A DNA stretch of 64,000 bases, taken from positions 92,826-156,825 of the forward strand of contig JAJQGB010000007.1 in NCBI GenBank assembly GCA_021200775.1, read 5' to 3'. Below are positions 1 through 7,908 of the stretch, one piece after another; within the stretch, counting starts at the first letter, position 1; each line of letters starts with the position of its first letter. The stretch is from Oscillospiraceae bacterium. GTDB taxonomy: Bacteria; Bacillota; Clostridia; Oscillospirales; Ruminococcaceae. The notes under the pieces are model-generated. The model made no database searches, had not been told where the DNA came from, and was given only the letters and a program-made list of their open reading frames with translations. Made by a program: the position numbers and the translations under genes.

Positions 1-411
1 GGCTTACGGATTTCCGAGGTCTGCTATAAGGGAAGCTATCAGGACTACGTCACCATCAAGAATTACGGCGAGGAGACTGTTTCTCTTGCCGGGTTCACCG
101 TTTCCGACGGAACCTACGCCTACACCATCACCTCCGGCACTCTTGCTTCCGGCGAGGAGATGAAGCTCGTCTGCGAGAATTATCTTAGGGATGACGCCGT
201 GGGACTCGTCCAGCTGAGCTTCAACTTCAGCGAATTTGAAACGGTTACCCTCACAGACGCCACCGGCGAACTGGTTTCGGAGGTCTACCTCCGTGACGCC
301 GCCAAGAACTCGGCACTTATGTATGACGAACTTTCGGATAGCTATGTCCAGTTCACGCCCTACCCGAAGACAAGAACGCTGGAGGCGGAACTGCCGACAC
401 GTTGGTGGTGA
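1..411 (+). CDS. C-terminal part of a lamin-tail-domain (LTD) protein, 5' truncated
   Basis: The reading frame is open from the first base, so the gene begins outside the window; 136 residues are visible. Near the left edge LRISEVCYKGSYQDYVTIKN is followed by VSLAGFTVSD and a run of alternating beta strands. That is the pattern of the immunoglobulin-like lamin tail domain, which in bacteria usually sits in secreted or surface proteins, often with CotH kinases or nucleases. The product is probably extracytoplasmic, but its catalytic part, if any, cannot be seen. The last residues (ELPTRWW) run into DNA resembling the intergenic repeats of this genome, so the C-terminus may have been altered by a repeat. 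The domain call is by eye. Confidence 0.5.
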   Translation, partial: GLRISEVCYKGSYQDYVTIKNYGEETVSLAGFTVSDGTYAYTITSGTLASGEEMKLVCENYLRDDAVGLVQLSFNFSEFETVTLTDATGELVSEVYLRDAAKNSALMYDELSDSYVQFTPYPKTRTLEAELPTRWW

Positions 412-514
412 GGTCGGCTCCGACGGCTGGTGCCGTCTTGCCGAAGGCAAGTCGTTTTCTCGCCTCCCATCGTTGAATATGATTTACAAATAATTTGAAA
501 GGAGACATCCAATC
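412..514. other. Intergenic spacer with a repeat remnant
   Basis: The stretch contains a hairpin-forming CTTGCCGAAGGCAAG, also present in the flank of the large repeat at 28529-28545, and GCGGAGG-like GC-rich DNA. It looks like a decayed copy of the paired-hairpin repeat family. The degV ribosome site AAAGGAGA lies at its right end. No promoter was recognised. Confidence 0.35.
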
Positions 515-1378
515 ATGCCTAATAAAATTATCATAACCTGCGACTCAACCTGTGATTTAAGTCCGGAGCTTTATCGGAAGTATGAGATAGTTCCTGTTCC
601 TCTTGGGGTGATTCTGGGAGAAGAACTCCGCAAGGACGGCGTGGATGTCAAGGCGCCGGAGATTTTCGAGTATGTCGACAAGACGGGAAATCTCCCGAAG
701 ACTTCTGCCGTTTCGGTCGACGAGTATACGAGAATCTTCAAGAAGTACGTCGACAAAGGCTCTGACGTCGTCCACATCAATATTTCCAGCGAGTTTTCCT
801 CCTGCTATCAGAACGCCTGCATCGCCGCAGAGGAGTTCCCGGGGCACGTCTACCCGATTGATTCGAGAAATCTCTCGACCGGCTCGGGACACCTTGCAAT
901 CAGGGCTCGGACTCTTGCCGACGACGAGCTCACTGCGCCGGAAATTGCGGCCAGAATCAACGAGATGAAGGATCGCCTTGACGTAAGCTTCGTTTTGCAG
1001 ACGCTTACATACCTTCAGAAGGGCGGAAGGTGCAGTGGAGTGACCGCTTTCGGGGCAAATCTTCTGAAAATCCGCCCGGAAATTATCGTCCAGGACGGCA
1101 ATATGGTTGTCGGGAAGAAATACCGTGGCGACATGGAGAAGACGATTCTGAACTACGTCCGTGGACGCCTTGAAGGCAGAACCGACATCGACACCCACCG
1201 GATTTTCATCACCCACTCCTACGTCCCGCACGCAATCGTCGACAAGGTAAGAGACTTGATAAAGGAGCTTCAGCCGTTCGACGACTCGGCAATTCTGGAA
1301 ACCTTCGCCGGTTGCACCGTCTCCTGCCACTGCGGACCGTATACCCTCGGGGTGCTGTTCTTTAAGAAGAAGCAATAA
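515..1378 (+). CDS. DegV family fatty-acid-binding protein
   Basis: The 287-residue protein has the usual DegV length. Its N-terminus holds the TCDSTCDLS motif (residues 8-16), the first lipid-headgroup site, followed by LPKTSAVS (60-67) whose Thr-Ser pair contacts the carboxylate of the bound fatty acid in the family. YLQKGGRCSG near residue 170 is the conserved inter-domain motif. DegV/FakB proteins present fatty acids to the kinase FakA for phosphorylation and entry into phospholipids; they are soluble and have no catalysis of their own. No fakA homologue is nearby. The start is fixed by AAAGGAGA eight to nine bases upstream. The ClC gene follows 35 bp later and may be cotranscribed. Confidence 0.88.
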   Translation: MPNKIIITCDSTCDLSPELYRKYEIVPVPLGVILGEELRKDGVDVKAPEIFEYVDKTGNLPKTSAVSVDEYTRIFKKYVDKGSDVVHINISSEFSSCYQNACIAAEEFPGHVYPIDSRNLSTGSGHLAIRARTLADDELTAPEIAARINEMKDRLDVSFVLQTLTYLQKGGRCSGVTAFGANLLKIRPEIIVQDGNMVVGKKYRGDMEKTILNYVRGRLEGRTDIDTHRIFITHSYVPHAIVDKVRDLIKELQPFDDSAILETFAGCTVSCHCGPYTLGVLFFKKKQ

Positions 1379-1413
1379 GAAATAACACAACAAAGGGAGC
1401 AATAATCTCGTAA

Positions 1414-3018
1414 ATGTTCAAACGCAACTTAAATTACGTCAAAAATATTGCCTTGCCGGCGCTGATATTCAGCTTTATTGCGGGTACCATCACCGGCGGG
1501 TTTATCGTTCTGTATCGGTTTGCGGCGAATAAAGTCATAAATCTGTCTGAAAACGTCTACTCGGTTGTCCGGGAGAAGCCGGTGCTCGTCATTCCGGCGA
1601 TTGCGGTTTTGGGAGCGATGGCGGCGATTCTCGCTTTCGTCTACAAGCAGACGCCGAACCTTAAAGGCGGCGGAATCCCGACGGCTATCGGAATCCTCAG
1701 AGGCGGAATCCGGTTCAACTGGATTAAGAACCTTATCGGAGTAACCTTGGCTTCGCTTTCGACATTCTTTGTGGGAGTGCCTTTAGGAAGCGAAGGACCG
1801 AGCGTCCAGATTGGTACCGCCATAGGTCGTGGAACCGTCAAGACCCTTGCCAAGAAGGACCAGGCGTGGGACAGGTACGTTATGACCGGCGGCGCCTGCG
1901 CCGGATTCACTGCGGCGACAAACGCCCCGATTGCCGGAATCATGTTCGCAATCGAGGAGGCTCACCAGAGAATCAGCCCGATGATTATAATGACTGCGTT
2001 CTCGTCGGTCATGTTCTCGTCAATCACCGTCCGGTGGATGTGCCCGCTTCTTGGAATGGAAGCCGACATGTTCCCGGGGATTTCCGAACTTGTCCTGGAA
2101 ATCAGCAACTCACAGCTCTGGGTAATCGCCATCTGTGCCATTGTCGTCGGGTTTATGTCGGTAGTTTTCCTGAGATACTTCAAGGTGATGAGAAGGTTTA
2201 TTGGTGAGACTCTGTCGGCGATGAGTTTACGGCTCAAAATCTTTATAGTCTTCATGCTGACTTTTGCGTTCGGACTGATTTCCTATGACTTCATCTCGAC
2301 CGGACACGATTTGGTTGACAGTTTGCTTGAAGGCAATGTTATCTGGTATATAATTCTGGCGATTCTTTTGTATAGGGCGACGATGCTTCTTGCGGCGAAC
2401 AACACCGGTATCAACGGCGGTATGTTCGTCCCGATAATCGCCCTCAGCGCACTTGTCGCTTCGCTCGTTGCGAAAGTTGCCGTCGGAGCAGGCTGGATTG
2501 GCTCGGAGTACTACAGCACGATTGTTATTTTGGGAATCACAGCCGGCATCTCCGGCATGATGAAGTGCCCGCTTACGGCGATGGTCTTCTCGATTGAAGC
2601 CTTAGGCTGCTCCGGGAACATTCTCCCGGTAATATTGGCGGCGGCGCTTTCCTACATAGTTACAGAAGCTATGGGCGCCGAGTCCATCAACGAAGAGGTC
2701 GTTGCGGGACGTATCAGAGAGATTAATTACGGAAAAGTCCCGAAGGTCATAGATACATTTGTAACCGTCGGCAAAAACACATTTGCCGTCGGAAAGCAAA
2801 TCCGGGATATCTTCTGGCCTCAGAATCTGTTTGTGTTGTCCGTCAAGCACGGCGAACTCGCCGGCGCCGAGGTAGACAGCCACGGCGACAACACCCTCCA
2901 GGAGGGCGACATCCTCCACGTCCGGTATATGACGTATGACAACTCCGCCACGAAAGAGGAACTCTACGCCATCGTTGGGGAGCAGAAGATTGAATCACGC
3001 AGGGCGGTGGATGTTTAA
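1414..3018 (+). CDS. ClC-type chloride channel/antiporter with C-terminal TrkA_C domain
   Basis: The 534-residue membrane protein carries the three ClC selectivity signatures: GGGIP (85-89), GSEGP (125-129) and GGMFVP in the second half. Glu127 of GSEGP is the position of the gating glutamate that exchanges protons in H+/Cl- antiporters, so proton coupling is possible. About 10-12 hydrophobic helices precede a soluble tail from about residue 440 (VSVKHGELAGAEVDSHGDNTLQEGD is split across the key region) resembling a TrkA_C regulatory domain. It sits in the cytoplasmic membrane and moves chloride, probably for pH or volume control; the neighbouring proton antiporter fits that. The ribosome site AAAGGGAG is 14 bases from the ATG, longer than usual. 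Confidence 0.9.
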   Translation: MFKRNLNYVKNIALPALIFSFIAGTITGGFIVLYRFAANKVINLSENVYSVVREKPVLVIPAIAVLGAMAAILAFVYKQTPNLKGGGIPTAIGILRGGIRFNWIKNLIGVTLASLSTFFVGVPLGSEGPSVQIGTAIGRGTVKTLAKKDQAWDRYVMTGGACAGFTAATNAPIAGIMFAIEEAHQRISPMIIMTAFSSVMFSSITVRWMCPLLGMEADMFPGISELVLEISNSQLWVIAICAIVVGFMSVVFLRYFKVMRRFIGETLSAMSLRLKIFIVFMLTFAFGLISYDFISTGHDLVDSLLEGNVIWYIILAILLYRATMLLAANNTGINGGMFVPIIALSALVASLVAKVAVGAGWIGSEYYSTIVILGITAGISGMMKCPLTAMVFSIEALGCSGNILPVILAAALSYIVTEAMGAESINEEVVAGRIREINYGKVPKVIDTFVTVGKNTFAVGKQIRDIFWPQNLFVLSVKHGELAGAEVDSHGDNTLQEGDILHVRYMTYDNSATKEELYAIVGEQKIESRRAVDV

Positions 3019-3068
3019 TTCGCCAATTCTCGCCCCGTTCCGCTAAAGAAGATTGTGCAAAAAATACT

Positions 3069-3097
3069 TTGATTTAGACCGCACATTGTGCTATACT
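3069..3097 (+). promoter_or_regulatory. Sigma-A promoter of the antiporter gene
   Basis: TTGATT (3069-3074) and TATACT (3092-3097) are separated by 17 bases. This suggests the antiporter is transcribed independently of the ClC gene. Confidence 0.6.
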
Positions 3098-3139
3098 TGA
3101 TAGCTGATCAGAAAAAACTCTTTAATTTTCAGGAAAGAA

Positions 3140-4420
3140 GTGGGTCAAAAAATGGAGGAAGTTCTGATATGTTTGGCGCTCGCTATGATTTGCGGGCTTC
3201 TGATGACGAGGGTAGCGAAGATTTTTCACCTTCCGGCTGTAACGGCGTATCTGGTAACCGGTATTTTGCTCGGTCCGTTCTGCCTCGGTTCTCTCGGAAT
3301 TGAGGGACTGGGCTTCACGTCCCTTGAAGAAGTCGACAGCTTTTCAATTATTTCACAGGTAGCACTGGCGTTTATCGCATTTTTAATCGGCAACGAGTTC
3401 AAAGTCAAAGAGCTCAAAGAAATGGGCAAGCAGGCGATAACTGTCGGTATTTTGCAGGCAGTAGTCACAACCGTGGTCGTTGATATCGGACTTATCGCAT
3501 TGCATTTCATCTTCCCGGAAGCTATTTCTCTTCCGGCGGCGATAACTCTCGGAGCAATCGCTTCGGCAACGGCTCCGGCGGCAACGTTGATGGTCGTGAA
3601 CCAGTACAAGGCGCACGGTCCTCTGACAAAGCTTCTGCTGATGGTCGTCGCAATCGACGACGCTGTGGGACTTGTCCTCTTCTCCGTCTCATACGGAATC
3701 GCAGACGCTCTGGAACAGGGCAGGGTTTCGGTTGTGAACATCGTTCTGGAACCGGTTATCGAGATAGCACTTTCTATAATTCTGGGCGTTCTGATGGGGC
3801 TTCTCCTCAGATGGTTCGAGAAGTTCTTTAAGTCGAGAGCAAACAGAATGTCGATGTCGATTGGCGTTGTTGTCCTTGCGGCGGCGGTTTCGATGACCGA
3901 ACTTGAAGTCGGCGGAGTCAAAATCGGCTTCTCGCTCTTACTCACCTGCATGATAACAGGAGCAATCTTCTGCAACACAAGCGAGCTTTCGGGCGGTGTT
4001 ATGGAGAACGACGACCGGTGGACATCGGCACTTAACGTCCTGTTCTTCGTAATTTCCGGCGCAGAGCTTGATTTGAGCATTTTAACTCAGCCGCTTGTTC
4101 TGCTCGTCGGTATCACATACATCATCTTCCGTTCATGTGGCAAGATTTTCGGAGCGTTCAGCTCCACCAAGATGACCGGTTGCAGTCCGGAGATTCAGAA
4201 GTACTTAGGCATCACGCTTCTCCCGCAGGCAGGCGTAGCATTAGGTATGGCAACCACTGCGGCAAACCTGCAGGACGGTGCACTCATAAGAAACGTAGTT
4301 CTCTTCTCGGTAATGGTCTATGAGCTCGTCGGACCGACGCTCACCAAGATTGCGCTTAAGAAGGCTGGGGAGATTGACCCCGATGCGGATAAAAAGGTTA
4401 AGAAAGCGGCTAAAGCATGA
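3140..4420 (+). CDS. CPA2-type cation/proton antiporter (KefB/NapA-like membrane domain)
   Basis: The 426-residue protein is hydrophobic throughout, with roughly 12 membrane helices. AIDDAVGLVLF (171-181) contains the paired aspartates of electrogenic CPA2 antiporters, and GAIASATAPAATLMV just before is the unwound-helix region that crosses it. It exchanges sodium or potassium for protons across the cytoplasmic membrane. No C-terminal RCK/TrkA_N domain is present; the chain ends in a short lysine-rich tail. The GTG start at 3140 has AGGAAAG close by; an ATG four codons later is an alternative. It follows the ClC transporter and both probably serve ion and pH balance. The transported ion cannot be told from sequence. 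Confidence 0.85.
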   Translation: MGQKMEEVLICLALAMICGLLMTRVAKIFHLPAVTAYLVTGILLGPFCLGSLGIEGLGFTSLEEVDSFSIISQVALAFIAFLIGNEFKVKELKEMGKQAITVGILQAVVTTVVVDIGLIALHFIFPEAISLPAAITLGAIASATAPAATLMVVNQYKAHGPLTKLLLMVVAIDDAVGLVLFSVSYGIADALEQGRVSVVNIVLEPVIEIALSIILGVLMGLLLRWFEKFFKSRANRMSMSIGVVVLAAAVSMTELEVGGVKIGFSLLLTCMITGAIFCNTSELSGGVMENDDRWTSALNVLFFVISGAELDLSILTQPLVLLVGITYIIFRSCGKIFGAFSSTKMTGCSPEIQKYLGITLLPQAGVALGMATTAANLQDGALIRNVVLFSVMVYELVGPTLTKIALKKAGEIDPDADKKVKKAAKA

Positions 4421-4504
4421 TGTCGCCCTGCGGGCGACGCGCCTCCCGTTGGTCGGCGCACCTCTCAGTCAGCTCCGCTGACAGCTCCCCTTGACAGGGG
4501 AGCC
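4421..4504. repeat. Paired-hairpin repeat, copy 1 (left half only)
   Basis: It begins at the base after the antiporter stop codon. It contains an outer hairpin (GTCGCC/GGCGAC), a linker CGCCTCCCGTTGGTCGGCG, then CACCTCTC, a hairpin GTCAGCtccGCTGAC and the closing hairpin GCTCCCCttgacAGGGGAGC. The mirrored right half found in other copies is missing. Confidence 0.8.
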
Positions 4505-4530
4505 ATTTGTATTCTATCGGAGGCTTTGAA

Positions 4531-5430
4531 ATGATAACCACAGTAACTCTCAGCCCTTGTCTTGACAAGACGGTGAAGACACCGAAGCTCGATTTGGATT
4601 CCATGAACCGGGTTGAGCAGGTTAGTCTTGATATCGGCGGGAAGGGAATCAATGTAAGTCGGGCGCTGGTTCGGCTTGGAGTCCCGAGCCGGGCGGTTGG
4701 ATTCAATTTTTCCGGCGGGGAGAAGATTCCCGAAACGCTTTCTTCCGAAGGGATTGAGTGCAGGTTTACCGAGTGCCCAGGTTCGCTTCGCACGAATTTA
4801 AAGATTATGGAGACTGAGCTCGGGCGGACTGTTGAGATTAACGAGTCGAACCCGGAAGTGGCGTCTGAAAAAATCGAAGAACTGAAGGCTTTGATAGCCG
4901 AATCCGCCGAAGACAGCGAATATCTCGTCCTTGCGGGAAGCGTCCCGAAGGGCGTCGGAGTGGGCATTTACCGCCAGCTTGGCGAGATTGCGAACACGAA
5001 AGTAATCTTAGACGCACAGGGTGAGCTCCTGAGAGAAGGCTTGAAGGCGCATCCCTTCATGATAAAGCCTAACATTTTTGAACTTGAGACGATTGTCGGG
5101 AAGATTTCTTCCGAAAGCGAGATAATCGCCGCCGCAAGAAAGCTGATTGCCGAATACGGCGTGAAGTTGGTTCTCGTCTCCCGAGGCGCAGACGGAGCGG
5201 TTATCGTCTCAGCAGACGAGCATTACACCGCACCGGCAGTAAAAGTGCCGGTCAGGAGCACCTCCGGAGCCGGCGACAGCATGGTAGCAGGAGCGATTCT
5301 GGCTCTGACAAAGCAGAAGCCGCTTGAAACTGTCCTTAAATACGCCGTCACAGCGGCCGCAGGAGCGATTTCGCATGATGGAACCACATTTTGCGGGATG
5401 GAGGAGTTTGAGGAATTGCTGAAAAAATAA
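4531..5430 (+). CDS. PfkB-family sugar-phosphate kinase (1-phosphofructokinase type)
   Basis: The 299-residue protein opens with MITTVTLSPCLDKTV, typical of the FruK/LacC branch of the ribokinase superfamily. GGKGINVSR (36-44) is the substrate-binding signature and SGAGDSMVAGA (245-255) holds the anion hole and catalytic base Asp249. It would phosphorylate a hexose phosphate such as fructose 1-phosphate or tagatose 6-phosphate with ATP in the cytoplasm. There is no PTS gene or regulator next to it, so the substrate is open. GGAGG lies eight bases before the ATG at 4531; a longer in-frame ATG at 4507 falls in the repeat and lacks a ribosome site. Confidence 0.85.
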   Translation: MITTVTLSPCLDKTVKTPKLDLDSMNRVEQVSLDIGGKGINVSRALVRLGVPSRAVGFNFSGGEKIPETLSSEGIECRFTECPGSLRTNLKIMETELGRTVEINESNPEVASEKIEELKALIAESAEDSEYLVLAGSVPKGVGVGIYRQLGEIANTKVILDAQGELLREGLKAHPFMIKPNIFELETIVGKISSESEIIAAARKLIAEYGVKLVLVSRGADGAVIVSADEHYTAPAVKVPVRSTSGAGDSMVAGAILALTKQKPLETVLKYAVTAAAGAISHDGTTFCGMEEFEELLKK

Positions 5431-5438
5431 AAAAGCCG

Positions 5439-5467
5439 TTGACAAACGGACGGCGATGGGGTATAAT
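5439..5467 (+). promoter_or_regulatory. Consensus promoter of the antitoxin RNA
   Basis: A perfect TTGACA (5439-5444) and a perfect TATAAT (5462-5467) are 17 bases apart. No ribosome site or credible reading frame follows on this strand. It points into the 3' end of the small toxin gene on the opposite strand. Confidence 0.8.
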
Positions 5468-5473
5468 ATTGGT

Positions 5474-5592
5474 AGCAAAAGGGGACAGCTTCATCTGAAG
5501 TACCAGTTCAGATAATCGAGCGTCTCCGTAATAACTAAGTATATGAGAAGAGCCGCTATCTTTGCTAACTACGAGATGCGGTTATTTCTTTC
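5474..5592 (+). ncRNA. Putative antisense RNA antitoxin of a type I toxin-antitoxin pair
   Basis: The transcript predicted from the consensus promoter would run about 120 nt to a hairpin, AGCCGC-ATCT (5551-5561, one bulge) paired with AGATGCGGTT (5574-5583), followed by ATTTCTTTC. It is complementary to the 3' end of the toxin mRNA, including its stop codon and terminator. This is the layout of 3'-overlapping antisense antitoxins such as RatA with TxpA and SR4 with BsrG in Bacillus. RNA ends are inferred from promoter and hairpin positions only. Confidence 0.65.
5551..5592. terminator. Bidirectional terminator shared by toxin mRNA and antisense RNA
   Basis: The stem of ten pairs with one bulge is followed by ATTTCTTTC on the plus strand and by CTTCTC on the minus strand, so it can end both converging transcripts. 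Confidence 0.55.
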
Positions 5593-5671
5593 GGTGACAA
5601 CCGATTTCATAACCGAGGGATACAGCTGACAGAAGTATGTCGAGAAGCAAAAGAACCTCTGTAATACTCAT
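5582..5671 (-). CDS. Small hydrophobic peptide toxin, type I toxin-antitoxin (holin-like/TxpA-type)
   Basis: A 29-codon frame on the minus strand starts MSITEVLLLLDILLSAVSLG and ends in the basic tail CHRKK. One membrane-spanning helix with a short charged end is the plan of Fst, TxpA, BsrG and the 'putative holin-like toxin' family of Firmicutes, which damage the membrane when made in excess. AAAGGGGTG lies seven bases before the ATG. A strong promoter stands upstream, and an antisense RNA with its own consensus promoter faces the 3' end. The frame is far below usual gene-calling limits. Toxicity is inferred from family and layout; the family match is by pattern, not by a search. Confidence 0.7.
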   Translation of the reverse strand: MSITEVLLLLDILLSAVSLGYEIGCHRKK

Positions 5672-5733
5672 TTGCCATCACCCCTTTCTTTTCAGATCGG
5701 AGTGTGCCCGCATGTCCCACAATTGCCACAAGT

Positions 5734-5763
5734 ATTATATCACACGCTTGCACATATTGTCAA
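5734..5763 (-). promoter_or_regulatory. Promoter of the small toxin gene
   Basis: Read on the minus strand, TTGACA (5763-5758) and TATAAT (5739-5734) are 18 bases apart. Transcription would begin near 5727, leaving a leader of about 55 nt before the ATG. Confidence 0.7.
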
Positions 5764-5826
5764 CAAACAAATCCGCAATGTGGATTGGCTCATCCGAAAA
5801 TTTCTCAACAAAATTTCGTTTTCCTC

Positions 5827-5854
5827 TTGCATTTTTGAAAATCTGTGGTATACT
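5827..5854 (+). promoter_or_regulatory. Promoter of the rimP-nusA-infB operon
   Basis: TTGCAT (5827-5832) and TATACT (5849-5854) are 16 bases apart. The attenuator-like hairpin follows within about 20 bases. Confidence 0.55.
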
Positions 5855-5873
5855 ATAATTAATAACTCTTATG

Positions 5874-5906
5874 AAAGGCTGGAATCTCGTTCCGGTCTTT
5901 TCTTTT
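5874..5906 (+). terminator. Attenuator-like terminator in the rimP leader
   Basis: AAAGGCTGGAA (5874-5884) pairs along all 11 positions, with two G-U pairs, with TTCCGGTCTTT (5890-5900) around a five-base loop, and TCTTTT follows. A terminator between promoter and first gene suggests premature termination control. NusA, encoded by the second gene, is the natural feedback factor; that link is inference. Confidence 0.55.
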
Positions 5907-5930
5907 GAATAGCCTGAAAGGGGTGAAAGT

Positions 5931-6422
5931 ATGTCTGTAATTAAATCCGACAGCCCGACGGTTCAAAGAGTCCGGGAGATTGCGGAGCCTTTGTGCGAGG
6001 AGCTGGGGCTTTATCTCTGGGACGTCAGATATGAAAAAGAAGGAGCTTCGTGGTACCTCCGGATTATCATCGACAAGGATGGCGGAGTTGACATGAACGA
6101 CTGCGAGGCGCTTCATAGACCGCTGAGCGACAAGCTCGACGAGGTTGACCCGATAAAGCAGTCCTACATCTTCGAGGTGTCAAGCCCGGGACTGGGGCGT
6201 GAGCTCCGGCGGCTCGACCACTTTGAAGTCTGCATCGGCGACCCGATAAAAATCCGCTTCATCCGCCCCCGGGACGGCGAGAAGGAAATCCTCCGTGTCC
6301 TCGCCGGCTACGACAAGGACGGAATTACGGTTTTGGATGAGAACGAACAAGAAGAAAAAATCAGCTTTGAAGAGTGTGCGAAGATTACGCTTTTCGATGA
6401 CGAGGATTTGGAATTAGATTGA
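5931..6422 (+). CDS. rimP: Ribosome maturation factor RimP
   Basis: The 163-residue protein has the two RimP domains: an N-terminal alpha/beta domain with LYLWDVRYEKEGASWYLRI, and the conserved YIFEVSSPGLGREL (about 82-95) leading to the C-terminal SH3-like barrel. RimP binds the 30S subunit and assists its late assembly near S12. It is first in the operon, with AAGGGGTG before the ATG, and nusA follows after 31 bp. Length and position match the standard Firmicutes arrangement. Confidence 0.95.
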   Translation: MSVIKSDSPTVQRVREIAEPLCEELGLYLWDVRYEKEGASWYLRIIIDKDGGVDMNDCEALHRPLSDKLDEVDPIKQSYIFEVSSPGLGRELRRLDHFEVCIGDPIKIRFIRPRDGEKEILRVLAGYDKDGITVLDENEQEEKISFEECAKITLFDDEDLELD

Positions 6423-6453
6423 TTAATACCAAGAAAGGACTGGTTAAAACAAT

Positions 6454-7602
6454 ATGAAGAGAAGAACTAAGGCGGCTCAGAGCCATGAGCTTAATTTAGA
6501 CGAGCTGTTTGGTGCTATTGACGGATTGCAGGAAGAAAGCGGAATTCAGCTTCCGGAGCTTCTTGAAAAAATCAAGCAGGGAATTCTGAAGGCAGTTAAG
6601 AGAGACTATCCCGGAAACGAGAACGTCAGGGTTGACCTTGACCCCGAAACGAAGAAGTTTGAAATCCACATCTTGAAGACAGTTGTCGAGGGCGAGCCGG
6701 AAGACCCGGCTAACGAGATGACGTTAGAGCAGGCTAGAACCATTGACGTAAACGCTTTCGTAGGCGGCACAGTTGAAATCCCCGTTTCACCGTCGGCTTT
6801 CGGAAGAGTTGCGGCTTCTTCCGCAAAGCAGTCTATTCGTTCAGACTTAAAGCAGTTTGAGCGTGACAGACTCGTCTCCCAGTATAAAGATAAAGAGCAC
6901 GAAATCGTCTCTGCGACCGTTCAGAAGGTCGAGCCGGCAACCGGCAATGCTATTTTGTCCATCGACAAGGACGAAATTTACTTCCCGAAGGGAGAGCAGA
7001 TTCCTGGGGAGGAGCTTAAACCCGGCGACATCATCAAGGTTTACGTCGTCGGAATACTTAACCCAGACAGAAAGCCGTCCGTCAAAGTTTCAAGAACTCA
7101 CCGCGACTTTGTCAGAAGGCTGTTTGAACTCGAAGTTCCCGAGATTTACGACGGAATCGTCGAGATTAAGGCTATCGCAAGAGAGCCCGGTTCCAGAAGC
7201 AAGATTGCAGTATCATCGAATGACGAGAATGTCGACGCCATCGGCGCTTGCATCGGTAACCGCCGTTCGAGAATCGGTGCGATTGTTTCGGAACTCGGCG
7301 GGGAGAAGATAGATCTTATCAAGTACAGTGACGACGACGCAGAATTTATAAAGCAGGCACTTTCACCTGCCGAGGTTATAAGCGTCACAATCGATAGCGA
7401 GGACATAAAGTCGGCTCGTGTCATTGTCCCCGAGTCACAGCTGTCGCTTGCTATAGGTAACCGTGGACAGAACGCAAAGCTTGCGGCTCGTCTCACCGGC
7501 TACAAGATTGACATCCTTTCGCCTGAAGGTCTTGCCAAAAAGGAAGCGGAAGCCGCCGCAGAGATGGAGGAAGCTCCCGAAGAAGCTTCCGAAGAGGGAT
7601 AA
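6454..7602 (+). CDS. nusA: Transcription termination/antitermination factor NusA
   Basis: The 382 residues comprise the RNA-polymerase-binding N-terminal domain (to about 135, ending in the QSIRSDLKQFERDR helix), an S1 RNA-binding domain (about 140-205), two KH domains, and an acidic alanine-glutamate tail. The second KH has LAIGNRGQNAKLAARLTG with the GxxG loop; the first reads GACIGNRRSRIGAIV, with GNRRSR where GPKGSR is common. There are no C-terminal acidic repeats like those of E. coli, as usual for Firmicutes. NusA modulates pausing and intrinsic termination. AAAGGAC precedes the ATG. Confidence 0.96.
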   Translation: MKRRTKAAQSHELNLDELFGAIDGLQEESGIQLPELLEKIKQGILKAVKRDYPGNENVRVDLDPETKKFEIHILKTVVEGEPEDPANEMTLEQARTIDVNAFVGGTVEIPVSPSAFGRVAASSAKQSIRSDLKQFERDRLVSQYKDKEHEIVSATVQKVEPATGNAILSIDKDEIYFPKGEQIPGEELKPGDIIKVYVVGILNPDRKPSVKVSRTHRDFVRRLFELEVPEIYDGIVEIKAIAREPGSRSKIAVSSNDENVDAIGACIGNRRSRIGAIVSELGGEKIDLIKYSDDDAEFIKQALSPAEVISVTIDSEDIKSARVIVPESQLSLAIGNRGQNAKLAARLTGYKIDILSPEGLAKKEAEAAAEMEEAPEEASEEG

Positions 7603-7605
7603 ATA

Positions 7606-7908
7606 ATGCCAAAAGTCAAGAAAAAGCCGATTAGAACCTGCCTCGGGTGCGGTGAGCCCAAAGAGAAAAAGTCGCTTGTAAGAATTGTGAGAACCCCCGA
7701 GGGCGAAATACTCGTCGACCCGACCGGAAAGAAGTCGGGAAGAGGCGCCTATATCTGCCCGAAGTCTGAGTGCTTAGAAAAAGCTCGCAAGAGAAGAAGC
7801 CTGGAAAGAAGCCTTGAATGTGAAATCCCGGCTGAAATCTATGAGAGACTCGTCAGAGACATTTCGGAGGTAGAATCACTGGAATTGGAAGGCGGCGAAG
7901 ATGGCTGA
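7606..7908 (+). CDS. ylxR: YlxR/RnpM family RNA-binding protein
   Basis: The 100-residue protein carries RTCLGCGEPKEKKSLVRIVR at the N-terminus and SGRGAYICP (about 44-52), the defining YlxR motifs, then a basic helix and an acidic end. YlxR binds structured RNA; in Bacillus it has been described as a modulator of RNase P. The gene begins three bases after nusA and its end overlaps the L7Ae-like gene by eight bases, so translation is coupled. The position between nusA and ylxQ is the conserved Firmicutes order. Confidence 0.93.
   Translation: MPKVKKKPIRTCLGCGEPKEKKSLVRIVRTPEGEILVDPTGKKSGRGAYICPKSECLEKARKRRSLERSLECEIPAEIYERLVRDISEVESLELEGGEDG

Noticed and set aside
557..1402. A 281-codon minus-strand frame over degV
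   Set aside because: It mirrors the degV codon pattern; degV has clear motifs and a ribosome site.
3226..4080. A 284-codon minus-strand frame over the antiporter gene
   Set aside because: It is a Ser/Thr-rich shadow frame opposite a well-supported membrane protein.
5637..5908. Plus-strand frames of 73 and 78 codons over the type I toxin region
   Set aside because: They lack ribosome sites and run across the toxin promoter and the rimP promoter; the opposite-strand toxin gene explains the region better.
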